This document shows positions 34,177 to 43,800 of a DNA stretch of 64,000 bases, one piece after another. Location: NCBI GenBank assembly GCA_947166305.1, contig CAMVDV010000002.1:1-64000 (forward strand). Reading direction: 5' to 3'. The notes beneath the pieces were generated by a model that was not told the DNA's origin, ran no database searches, and saw nothing but the letters and a program-made list of their open reading frames with translations. The stretch comes from an uncultured Prevotellaceae bacterium (GTDB lineage: Bacteria; Bacteroidota; Bacteroidia; Bacteroidales; Bacteroidaceae). Every line of letters begins with the position of its first letter. The first letter of the stretch is position 1. The translations under genes and the position numbers were made by a program.

Positions 34177-37100
34177 TACTTCAGAATCTTTTTACCGTTA
34201 ACAATGTTGATGCCTCTCTGCATCTTACCGAGACGCTGACCGGCCAGGTTGTAGATAGTATGGTCGATGGTCGATGAGTGGTCAATGGTTTCGATGCCTG
34301 TTGCGTCGTCGCTGTCGAAGAGGAAGGCCTTCACGCCGCTGACGCTCTGATAGTAAGCCTTGCCTGCTGCGATGGTGCTACCTGCATCGGCCTGATAGAA
34401 GCCTACCTTGTCGTCAACCACGGCCAGGACGTACATCGTGCCGTCGGCTTCGGTTGCTGCATCAGTGCCCTTCAGGTCGTTAGCAACGTTGATGGCAGGC
34501 AGGTCGGCAGCCAGCTTGTTGTAGTATGTGCCGGTGAGGACGACGGGTGTACCTGCGGGAATGTTCTCAATCTCACTCAGGTCGAGCCAAGTCTGATTGA
34601 GGACAGCTACATGAGCCTTGGCGTCGCCATTCAGCTCATAGCCGTTGGTCGTGTCGTAGAGTGTAGCGTAGCCGGCATCGCCGACGTAGCTGACTTCTGT
34701 GCTGAGGAGAGGCGTGGGATAAGCATCGGTGCCGATGAGCTGACCCCAACCTACGGTGTAGGCAAGCTTACCATTGGCGATGTCATCAGTTGTCAGACCT
34801 GAATCTGTGCCCTGAGTCTTGTCGGCTGTGTCAGAGAGATCAATGAGGTTCGTTACATCACCAATATTGTGACGACCGATGTTACCACCGTTGTGACCAT
34901 TTACTGTGCCGAGGTTGACGAAGTTCTCAATCTTCGAACCGGCTCCTACTCCCAAATAGCAACAGAGAGCACCTGCATATGGAGCAGAGTTCTTAGCGGT
35001 GATGGTACCAGTGTTCAGCACATTCTTGATGATGATGGTTGGGTTACCACCTTCGTGACCACCAAAGATACCGCCTGCATCCTGATGCTCGGCAATGACG
35101 GTTGCTTCGTTGATGACATTCTCAATGGTGATGGTACCGCCTTCGACTTGATAGGAGCCGGTAATGCCACCTATACGGTTGTAGCCGTGGATGGTGCAAC
35201 TCTTGTCCATGATGAGGTTCATAATCGTTGTGGTACCATTGCCACGCAGGAAGCCGAAGAAGCCGATGTTGCTTTCTGTGGGACGCTCGATAATCATGTT
35301 CTTAATGCGGAAGCCCTGGCCGTCGAACGTGCCGTTGTACTTTTGCCCTGTATTTGGTCCAATGGGGCTGTGAAGGTTCTCGATACTGAGGAAGTCGATG
35401 TCGTTCATCAACTTGCCATTAATGGCTATGTTGCCAGCTGCAACATAAGCACTGAACCACTCAACGTTGCCCGCGTTCTTCAGTTCGTACCAGCCGTCAA
35501 CAAGTGCAGGCTCTTGGAACTGCGTGTAGCAAACATCGCACATACCCATCTCGTCGTTGATGTGATGAGGAAGAATGATGGTCTCGCCGCTTGTATTATT
35601 ATAGGTAACGCCACCTACAGCTGCACCTGAGCAATCCTTCGTACCAGCTTGGAAGACTTGGCTTGTCGTGCCCCACATGTTGGGCATGTCCTCTACGCCG
35701 AGGTCTTGTGTCCAGGTGATTGTGCTTTGGTCACCGTTGAGAAGGTAGCAAAGCTCGCCGCTTGCCACGGGGTCATCAGTGTTGATGGTGAACTTACCCT
35801 GATTGCCGCCGTTTGTCGTGCAGAGGTCAACACTGTTGACAATAGCAGGATAAAGTTCGTTGTTGAGTTTGCCGGCACGTACAAGGTTGTAGCCGTTGCC
35901 GTCGATGCCTGTTACCTCACCAATGTTCCAGCAACCGCTGAATTCCTTGACGAGATAGTCCTTCGGAGTACCTGTCCAAGCACAGATGGCAGCACTTTCG
36001 CCAGCACCACCAGAAATGTTGCCTGTGTTGTAGCACTGCTTGATGGTCAGACCGACTTCTGTTCCTTCTACACACCCCAGAATACCTGCAATGTTCTTGC
36101 CCGTTGAACTTACATTAGCCTCATTGCCGCAATAGCGGATGATGATGTGGCTGTCGTTGTCGTTGCGGCTGTTGATGTGAGCCACAACGCCTGCTGCGAA
36201 GTTCTGGTCGTGCTGAATGGAGCAGGAAGCATCGATGATGAGGTTCTCGATGATAACCTCGTTTGTATAAATGTTATCAACAGATGTACCGCCACCGCGA
36301 ACAGAACCGAAGAAGCCAAGTCCATCATAACCACGATTATCGAGCTGTCTGGCAGTAGTCAGCACCATACCCTTGATGCGGTGGCCCTGACCATCGAAGT
36401 GACCGAAGTACTTCTTGCCGCTTGTACCGATAGGCATGTGGGCATCAGCTACACCACCAAAATCGATGTCGGCATCAAGCTTAACATTCATTGCCCCATA
36501 ACCAAGTTTTACCATTGCGGAGAACCACTCAACCTGACCAACCGTGCTAAGATGGAAGAAGCCGTCCGCGCTCTTTGCAACGAACTCCGTGTTGATAGTA
36601 CCACAAACGGTACAGAAGCCAGTTTCTGGGTCAAATTGATGAGGATCGCGTGTGCTGCCACCTTCCGTGTTGCTGTAAGAGACAGAGCCTTTAGGAGTGC
36701 CGTCACAATTGAGGTCGGCAACCTGATAAACAGTCTTGCCAGGAATGGGCAGAGGAATAGAGTTGGGATCAGAGAGATCCTGAGTGAAAGGATGTGCATT
36801 GGGATTGGCATTGGGAGCCAAGTCGGAACGCAATGCCGTATTCAACAGATAGCAAATCTCGCCGCTGTGCAAGGGGTCAGCTGTTTTATAGGTGGGATGC
36901 TCGCCCTGAAAGTTGCTTGCGCTGTGGAAAGTGTCATAACAGTTAGCAATGGAACGGTTGGCGCCACGGAAAAGCTGGTTGCCGCCATCGAGGACGCTAA
37001 TTTCAGCAATGTTGAGGCAGTTCCACATCTTGGCATTGCCACCAGCAGACTTGTTCCATCCGCAGAAAGCAGAACCTCTATTGACAGCGTCAATGCGACC

Positions 37101-37745
37101 TGCATTCACACAGTTCTCCATATCGAAGTAGGGATACTGCTCGCAGCCAGCGCCAATCATGCCTGCTGCACCCGAGGTTGTGGTAAGTGTTGCATAGCTG
37201 ACACAGTTGAGAATCTCAAGTCCATCGCTTGCGCCAGTATTGGTCTGGATAAGGCCGACGATAGAGCCGATGCGATTCTTACCTTTGATGGAGCATGTGG
37301 AATCCATGATGATGTTCTTGATTTTGGCATTGCCACGGCAAAAGCCGAAGAGACCGAGTGCCTCGTCATCAGGTCGGTCAATCACCAGATTGCTGATGGT
37401 GTGGAACTGGCCATCGAACTTACCAGCAAACTTGTAAGTGTCTCTTACGCTTCCATCCTCCTTGGTGTAGCGGCCAATGGGAGCATGGTCAATGCCAGTC
37501 ATGTCAATGTCAGCTGTCAGAACTGCCTGAGCAGAGAGACGGGCATTTGATTCTTCTGGCGTGTTTGTTGCCATGTCGTCGGTTACACCATTGACATACT
37601 CGGCAAACCATTCAAGTTCGGAGGCAGTGCCAATCTGATAGACACCGTCTGCATCTTTTGCAGGCTCGTCCCATGCTTGGGCGGAGCCGCCTGCGAGCCA
37701 TGCTGCTGCGAGCAAGGCTGCGCTGAAGAGTTTTGTTCGTTTCAT
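34176..37745 (-). CDS. Giant secreted GLUG-repeat surface protein 2 with sorting tail
   Basis: An 1189-residue exported protein. Signal peptide 1-24 (ending SAQA). Three similar modules follow, each opening with DG.Y.I..A..LEWF and containing GLUG-like repeats (GKFDGQFHTISNLVI; GHFDGQGHRIKGMVL; GTFDGQGFRIKNMII). CxxC linkers (GFCTVCG near 378, GMCDVC near 735) precede modules 2 and 3. The last 170 residues form a beta-rich domain (AGYATLYDTTNGYEL) and end in IYNLAGQRLGKMQRGINIVN and the basic tail KKILK, nearly identical to GLUG protein 1. No promoter is seen in the 58-base gap to the GH78-like gene upstream, so they are probably cotranscribed; the 49-residue peptide gene overlaps its stop codon. 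Confidence 0.82.
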   Translation of the reverse strand: MKRTKLFSAALLAAAWLAGGSAQAWDEPAKDADGVYQIGTASELEWFAEYVNGVTDDMATNTPEESNARLSAQAVLTADIDMTGIDHAPIGRYTKEDGSVRDTYKFAGKFDGQFHTISNLVIDRPDDEALGLFGFCRGNAKIKNIIMDSTCSIKGKNRIGSIVGLIQTNTGASDGLEILNCVSYATLTTTSGAAGMIGAGCEQYPYFDMENCVNAGRIDAVNRGSAFCGWNKSAGGNAKMWNCLNIAEISVLDGGNQLFRGANRSIANCYDTFHSASNFQGEHPTYKTADPLHSGEICYLLNTALRSDLAPNANPNAHPFTQDLSDPNSIPLPIPGKTVYQVADLNCDGTPKGSVSYSNTEGGSTRDPHQFDPETGFCTVCGTINTEFVAKSADGFFHLSTVGQVEWFSAMVKLGYGAMNVKLDADIDFGGVADAHMPIGTSGKKYFGHFDGQGHRIKGMVLTTARQLDNRGYDGLGFFGSVRGGGTSVDNIYTNEVIIENLIIDASCSIQHDQNFAAGVVAHINSRNDNDSHIIIRYCGNEANVSSTGKNIAGILGCVEGTEVGLTIKQCYNTGNISGGAGESAAICAWTGTPKDYLVKEFSGCWNIGEVTGIDGNGYNLVRAGKLNNELYPAIVNSVDLCTTNGGNQGKFTINTDDPVASGELCYLLNGDQSTITWTQDLGVEDMPNMWGTTSQVFQAGTKDCSGAAVGGVTYNNTSGETIILPHHINDEMGMCDVCYTQFQEPALVDGWYELKNAGNVEWFSAYVAAGNIAINGKLMNDIDFLSIENLHSPIGPNTGQKYNGTFDGQGFRIKNMIIERPTESNIGFFGFLRGNGTTTIMNLIMDKSCTIHGYNRIGGITGSYQVEGGTITIENVINEATVIAEHQDAGGIFGGHEGGNPTIIIKNVLNTGTITAKNSAPYAGALCCYLGVGAGSKIENFVNLGTVNGHNGGNIGRHNIGDVTNLIDLSDTADKTQGTDSGLTTDDIANGKLAYTVGWGQLIGTDAYPTPLLSTEVSYVGDAGYATLYDTTNGYELNGDAKAHVAVLNQTWLDLSEIENIPAGTPVVLTGTYYNKLAADLPAINVANDLKGTDAATEADGTMYVLAVVDDKVGFYQADAGSTIAAGKAYYQSVSGVKAFLFDSDDATGIETIDHSSTIDHTIYNLAGQRLGKMQRGINIVNGKKILK

Positions 37746-37803
37746 GTTTGATTACTGTTAAACATTTAGAAAGTTAATATAAAAAAGTTATTCTTGTATC
37801 TTC

Positions 37804-40386
37804 TTATTTCCTCCCGAAGAAGAGGGCATTATAGACCGCATTGTCGCCACGGATATTATTGCAGCGGATGCGCATACTCTTGTCGTATGAATAGACTATA
37901 TAGACGCCACCCTTCATGTCGTTCACGCGTGTCAGAGGTGCTATGCGATTGAGTGTCTCCAGGTCGAACACCTCGATGCTCTGATTACGGTCCATGCCTT
38001 TGGTCTCGCAATCGGCAATGTAGAGAGCTACCGTGTAGGGGTGCTGGCTCTTCAGGCGAATGTCAACAGGGCACATATGCAGGTCGCGCGAGTAGTAGCA
38101 GGCAAACACTCTGTCTCCTGTCCCGTCGGGATTGACAGGCAGCTTGGCGATGGGGTCTTGCGGTTCTATTACCGTGCGATGGTAACTGGGGTTGCACACA
38201 TAGTCGAAGGTGATGGAACTGACGTAGTCGGGCAAGACAGCCAAGTCCTTTCCACCATCTCCGCCCACGATGAAGTAACCATCCTGTCCGTACTTTGTGT
38301 ACCATTCGCCATGAGTGTCATAATCCACATCCAGCAACTGTGCTGCATAGACATACTCCTCGTTGAGAGGTTCGGCGGGTGTGCCGGAATAGTTCACCTG
38401 GAAGACGTAATTGCCGGCGGCAAGACTGTCGATGTAGACAAAGTCTTCGTCCTCACTGCTCGGTGTGACAGTCTGTCCGTTCATCAGTAAGGAATTGATG
38501 CTCATGCCCTCACGTGGGATGGCATAGTTTGCCACGGTGCCGGAAGGCACAGTCAATGTATGCTGTCCCGTTTCGAGATTGAAGGAAGCATGGATGCGGC
38601 CGAATGGAGTGTTGACATCGCCTTCCACTCGCCGTGCATATCCACAAAGATGAGGATGCACCCGGAAAGTGGTGAAGCCCGGTTCTGTCGGCTTGACTCC
38701 AAGCATCTCCTCTGTAAGCCATGCCAACACACCAGCTCCCCAGGGGTGAGCAAGACTGGTGTGCCCGGCTTGCGTGTAGGGGACTGGACCATTATGCGGA
38801 AGGATGTTGTTCCAGTCGGGTCGATAGACCTCGAAGAACGTTGTGCCGCCGTAAGCAATCTGCCCTCCCCACATATCCATGATGCATGACAGAGCCTGGT
38901 CGTGATGTCCGGCAGCAGCCATTGCGTCAATAATCATGCATTGGTTGAAAGGCGAGTAGGAAAGTCTTTGCAAGCGGTCTGCCAAGTCCGGATGATAAAG
39001 GCGCGAGAGGTCGGCAGTAAGGCCAGCATTGATGGCGTCGGCAGCAGCATGCATACCCATCTTATTAATAAAAGAATTTGAGGCCATCAACTGTTGCGTT
39101 TTCCTTGTAGCGTAAGTGCGATAGACGCGGGCCTTAGCCTTCATGCCTATACGTTCCAACACGTCTGCAAAGTGTTTCCATGCACCGACGGCCATTGCCT
39201 GATAGCATAGTTTGTTCTGCTCGCATTCAGAATGGTCGAAACCCGTGCCTGTGCGGTCATCCCATCCTACGAAACGCAAACCTGTGGGGTTGTCGAAGAT
39301 GTCGTAGGCATGGTTCAGTCGGCTGATGGCTTTATCGACGAGGCTCTCAAAGCCTTCTCTGTCCCCTGAATACATATAATAATCAATGAGACTCTCCACC
39401 CACATCAGTTCGTAAGTCTCGATGTTGTTCACATGCTCTTCTGTGAAGCGGAGGTTCTTCAGCACGCCGTCGTAGTTCGCAAAGGCTATCAGTGCAGCAG
39501 CCTGTGCCGTGTAAGCATCGCCCGTCCACGAGATACGGTCTCCGCGGTCGAGCAGAATGGCACCGAAACAGTCTTCGCGCAGGTTGGCTCTCACGTCCCA
39601 TGCTGCCACATACCAAATGCTGTCCAGCATCTCGTTGTCGCTGTCGAACGAACTGTTGTAGTTGACAGGCATCACTTGACACACGGCCCTCACGCCAGTT
39701 ATGGTGAATGGCTTGTCGAACTTCTCCACATTGATAAAGGCAAATCGCACGCCTTCGTAGAGCTCGCTGTTCAACTCCAGTCGATAGGTGTTTGTCCCTA
39801 CTCTGGTGGGGGCTTTTGTCTTGTGACCGCTGTAGCTCTCAACTTCGTTGTATTCGCTCACACCTAATGTGACGGTGCCCGAGAGGTCTGGACTGTCAAT
39901 CTCCAACCATGCTGGTAGCTCCACGCCGAAGTCAAGCACTATAGTGCCTGGACCGACTACACGTATGGAGCAGTTCGAGGTCACGCTCGAAAGGTTCTCA
40001 AAGTTGTCTTCTCCTTTTCTGGCGAAGGCCTCCACGGGAGTCATCACATAAGCCTGCAAAGGGTCGTAGGCAGAGGGCGAGTCCCAGACATAACCAATCA
40101 TCGGGTCAGGCGAGACGGTTACTTTAGTACCTAATGCCTTCCCTCCGGCAACGTACTCATAGGGTTGCCGGACAGGCGAGCGGCGGGCAAGGATTTGTTC
40201 CAGGCCATTGGCTGACTCCTCATCTATTATCTCGTCAGGCGAAGTCTCTGTGAAGGTTACAGAGTCAACGACCCCGACCCTGTACTCATGCCCGGTGCCC
40301 GCTACCCACACAGTCATGTTTTGGGCTGCCATCGGCTTCAATGCCAATGGCAGCAGGAACAGGAACAATAGCGAAAGTCTATACAT
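37804..40386 (-). CDS. GH78-like six-hairpin glycosidase
   Basis: An 860-residue secreted enzyme, probably an alpha-L-rhamnosidase or related exo-glycosidase. Signal peptide 1-21 (PMAAQ), then the short N-terminal module (NMTVWVAGTGHEYRV, VVDSVTF) shared with FISUMP and GH26 proteins here, a beta-sandwich region, and an (alpha/alpha)6 catalytic domain with LLDRGDRISWTGDAY near residue 285. Canonical GH78 has DERxGWxGDA; this variant (GDRxSW) fits a KRDR-type subgroup. The GH78-like end of the catalytic domain is present: HTSLAHPWGAGVLAWLTEE, then GVKPTEPGFTTFRVHPHL. A final ~170 residues form an extra beta-rich region. It sits between two GLUG surface-protein genes. Confidence 0.78.
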   Translation of the reverse strand: MYRLSLLFLFLLPLALKPMAAQNMTVWVAGTGHEYRVGVVDSVTFTETSPDEIIDEESANGLEQILARRSPVRQPYEYVAGGKALGTKVTVSPDPMIGYVWDSPSAYDPLQAYVMTPVEAFARKGEDNFENLSSVTSNCSIRVVGPGTIVLDFGVELPAWLEIDSPDLSGTVTLGVSEYNEVESYSGHKTKAPTRVGTNTYRLELNSELYEGVRFAFINVEKFDKPFTITGVRAVCQVMPVNYNSSFDSDNEMLDSIWYVAAWDVRANLREDCFGAILLDRGDRISWTGDAYTAQAAALIAFANYDGVLKNLRFTEEHVNNIETYELMWVESLIDYYMYSGDREGFESLVDKAISRLNHAYDIFDNPTGLRFVGWDDRTGTGFDHSECEQNKLCYQAMAVGAWKHFADVLERIGMKAKARVYRTYATRKTQQLMASNSFINKMGMHAAADAINAGLTADLSRLYHPDLADRLQRLSYSPFNQCMIIDAMAAAGHHDQALSCIMDMWGGQIAYGGTTFFEVYRPDWNNILPHNGPVPYTQAGHTSLAHPWGAGVLAWLTEEMLGVKPTEPGFTTFRVHPHLCGYARRVEGDVNTPFGRIHASFNLETGQHTLTVPSGTVANYAIPREGMSINSLLMNGQTVTPSSEDEDFVYIDSLAAGNYVFQVNYSGTPAEPLNEEYVYAAQLLDVDYDTHGEWYTKYGQDGYFIVGGDGGKDLAVLPDYVSSITFDYVCNPSYHRTVIEPQDPIAKLPVNPDGTGDRVFACYYSRDLHMCPVDIRLKSQHPYTVALYIADCETKGMDRNQSIEVFDLETLNRIAPLTRVNDMKGGVYIVYSYDKSMRIRCNNIRGDNAVYNALFFGRK

Positions 40387-40398
40387 TATATATATATA

Positions 40399-40666
40399 TT
40401 AGTATAATTCAAGTTTCGGGAGTTTCCTCCGATGGCTGGCTCTGTGGAAACCTCGGCACGCTGCGTTTGACATCGCCGCACGCTGTGTTTGCCATCGTCG
40501 CAGGCTGTGTTTGCCATCGCCGCACGCCGGGTTTGACATCTCGCCGTGAAGCACTTCGTCGGTCCCTCCCCTTTTCCCCTTGTCTTATGGTTTCAAGTGT
40601 CCTTTGGGGCAGGGGGCGCGGAGGTTCGCATCCAGGAGGCAACTCCCGAAACTTCTTTAGTATAAT
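40399..40666. mobile_element. MITE-like element between GLUG gene 3 and the GH78-like gene
   Basis: Terminal inverted repeats at 40411-40430 and 40635-40654 agree at 19 of 20 positions (AAGTTTCGGGAGTT...CCTCC). Outside them, 2 bases away on each side, lie identical 10-bp direct repeats TTAGTATAAT (40399-40408, 40657-40666), as expected for a target-site duplication. The interior holds 22-bp array C. The right-hand direct repeat includes the terminal stop codon of the GLUG gene 3 frame. Confidence 0.7.
40453..40540. repeat. 22-bp tandem array C (4 units)
   Basis: Four exact 22-bp units start at 40453, 40475, 40497 and 40519; all contain GC(A)CGCTGTGTTTGCCATC or a close variant. It lies within the MITE-like element. 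Confidence 0.85.
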
Positions 40667-40893
40667 ACCTTCTTACCGTTTACGATGTAAAGGCCATGAT
40701 GCAACTTTCCATTCAGAATCTTGCGACCGCTAATGTCGTAGATGGCATCGTTTTGCGGGTCAGACTTCTGGTTGGCATATATCTCATCGATACCATCCTC
40801 GTCGATATTGGAGTAAGTGCCGTCGGAATTCTTGAACACTTGACGGTGCTGACCATCGTCGACGGGCAGGGGATAGGGGTCAACGCCAATGGT
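40657..40893 (-). pseudogene. Severed C-terminal sorting tail of GLUG protein 3
   Basis: In the same frame as GLUG protein 3, immediately after its TAA (40894-40896), the sequence continues TIGVDPYPLPVDDGQ and then VFKNSDGTYSNIDEDG, ending with AIYDISGRKI and GLYIVNGKKVLY. This aligns with the ends of GLUG proteins 1 and 2, in which the position of the TAA is a glutamine in W/YQTI. A single C-to-T change of CAA would explain it. Without readthrough or reversion the tail is not made. Confidence 0.85.
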
Positions 40894-43800
40894 TTACTTG
40901 TAGCTGACGCCTTGAGTCTCGCCCTGATTGAGCAGCCAGCAGAGTTCGCCACTGGCGACGGGGTCAGATGTCTCCCATGCGTTGTGCTCGCCTTGATAAG
41001 GGGCATCGTGGTAAAGGACGTCGTAGTCGTTCACCCAGCTGCGGAAAGTTCCTCGGAAGAGCTGGTTATTGCCAGGCTCTATGGGGTCGAGTTCTGCAAT
41101 GTTGAGACAGTTCCACAGTTCGCTGTTCTTGCCGATGCCGATGTCGCCATGCCATCCGATAAAGGCCGTCGCATACTTCGTTTCGCCGAGCACTTGTGTG
41201 CTGACAATCTTTCCGGCGTTCACGCAGTTGTGCATGATGATGTAGGCATAAGGAGACTGCTGAGCGCCGAGTATGCCAGTGGCTGCACCGTCACCGGTGA
41301 TGTTTGCTTCGTTCACACAGTTGAGCACATAGATGGGTGCGTTGTTGTAAGTCTGAGTCTTGCCAATAAGTCCGGCTGTGCAGTCACCGCCCTTTATGCT
41401 ACAGCTCTTGTCGATGATGAGGTTCTTGATGGTTGTGCCGCCACCGGTCACCCATCCGAAGAATCCCTGCACATTCTCGGTGGTGTTGATGACCATGTTC
41501 AGGATGCGATGGTACTGGCCGTCGAACTGTCCGTTGAACTTGCGGGCCTCGCTTACTCCGATGGGCGAGTGATTAATACCGGTCATGTCTATGTCGCACA
41601 TGAGTTTACCCTTGGCCGAGGTATTCTTTCTTGCAACATACTGGGAGAACCATTCCACATTCTCTCCGGTGCTGATGAGATACCAGCCATCGTCGGTCTG
41701 CTCTGGTTCAATGCCGAAGATGATTGTGTAATATGATGAAGCTGTCAGTTCGCTGCGCTCCAGGGCTTCTTCGGTCGTGTATAGTCCTTCTATCAGGTTA
41801 TTGTAGATGAGATCTATGATGTCGAAGATGTCGCCATATTGTTCGTCATCGATGATTTCCGCCGCATAGAGAGAGAAAATCTTGTCGGAAAAGTATTCCA
41901 ACTCATCAGCATAGTCCCGGTAAGCCATTCTGCATTCGTAGATTTCGGCAAAGAGTTGGCTGAAGCGATGAATGAGGGCGACGTGCTCTTCTATGGTCTG
42001 CACATCTTCTACAGAGGCGACAGCTTCATTAAGGCTGTCCAAGAGTTCACTTGAGAAGTTGGGGGACATGGTATAGTCCGCAGCATCCTGCGAGATTTCG
42101 ATGAGCGTCTCTGACCGAGCCACCATGCCCTTGAGCGTGACATCAGCTGCATCCGAAGCCGTTTCTCCTGCCCCGCGGTAGATGAGGCGGAAGTGTCCGA
42201 AGCCAGTCCAGTCGTTAGCATTGCCTGAGCCGGGATTGGTGATGCCAATGGTCAGTTTGCCGTCGGTGACTTCTGCCAGCAGATGGTTCTCGTAGCGTCC
42301 GTCCTTGAAGTGATAGCTGCATCCGACAAGTCCCTGCGGGGCATAGCCCACGGGCGTACCATAATCGCTAATCATAATGTCAGTCCCTGACCCGCCGGCT
42401 GTGATGTAACAGTTCACGAGGTCCTCGGCATCTTCCTGTGGGACATAGTCGTCGAAGACGCTGGGCAGATATACGCGGACATCTTCTGCATACATATAAG
42501 CCACAATGTTGCGGTTTTCTTCACGCGGCTGGGCGCTATAGACACCGTTGGCAATGACTTCATAGAAACCATTCTGGAGACCTTCGATGGTCTGCTGAAT
42601 ATCGAAAGTCGTATTGGAGGCTTCGGCTGCGGGCATTACGTCGACCCGTCCGCCCGTAGTGACGTTTCCTGTGACGCTCCATCCGTTTGTGCCGTCTGCG
42701 AAGTTGGGATTGACGATGAGGTCGGTCAATTCGGTTCCGGCTGCTGAGCTGCCAGCCAGAGCCTGTTCGTAGAGAGTCTGCAGGAACTGCATCTCAGTCT
42801 CTATCTCTCCGACGGTAAGCTGGTGGGCAGCTATTATATAGTGGTATGAGCCACAGGGGAACACTTCGCCGGGTTCGGCCATGTCGTCAAGATACGACTT
42901 GAGTAGGTCGAAGGCACTGCCGGAGAGTTCTGTGTTCTCCTCAATCTTGGCAACTATTTCTGCCACATTATTCATATAGGCTTTATAGGCTTCCTCGGAA
43001 ACAGCTACCTGCTGACGTTCTTCGCTCATCTCGTCGTAGTATATGTCGAGGAAAGCTTCGAGCGTGGTGGTGGCCTGCAGGTCGCTCATGTGGGAGAGGT
43101 AGGCCTGGATGAGGCTTGCAGTTGCAATCTTCTCGTTCATGAGGTTTGTCTCGTAGTTGACCATTGCATCACGGAAGATGAGGAAGGATGCTTCGTCGCG
43201 GACATCGCTGAATTCCCCGTCAATGTTATAGACAAAGCCGTGTGTCTTGTCAAGCACGGGACGTTCATCCTCGCCGACATTCTGGTACCAGACGGGGACT
43301 TTCTTGCCTTGTCCGAGCACCCAAGTCAGTTCTCCGCTTGTCTTGGGGTCGTCGGTCTGCCAGTCATAGTAGCCTTGTTTGCCTCCCATCTCGAAGATGT
43401 CGGAATATGTGTCGTAGCAATTGACGATGGCTTCGGGGTTTGGAGTGCGGAAGAGGTTGCGGTCGCCGTCGAGGCCTGAGACTAACTCGCCCGTGTTCCA
43501 GCAGTTCTCGAACTGCTTGACAAGCCCGCCAGCAGCAGTGCCTGTCCAGGCACAGATGGTGGCGCATTCGGCCACGCCCGAGATTTGGCCCATGTTGAAG
43601 CAATTCCTTATGATGACGCCCACGGTGGTTCCCTGCACGCATCCGAGCACTCCGGCCACTCCGCCGGCAGTCAGGCTGGTTACGGCGGCAGCGTTGCCGC
43701 AGTTTTCTATCAGGATGATGTTGGCGTCAGAGTTACGTGCATTGGCACGACCGACGACGCCTGCTATGTTGTTGCCAGCTATCGTTATCTCGCAGTCATC

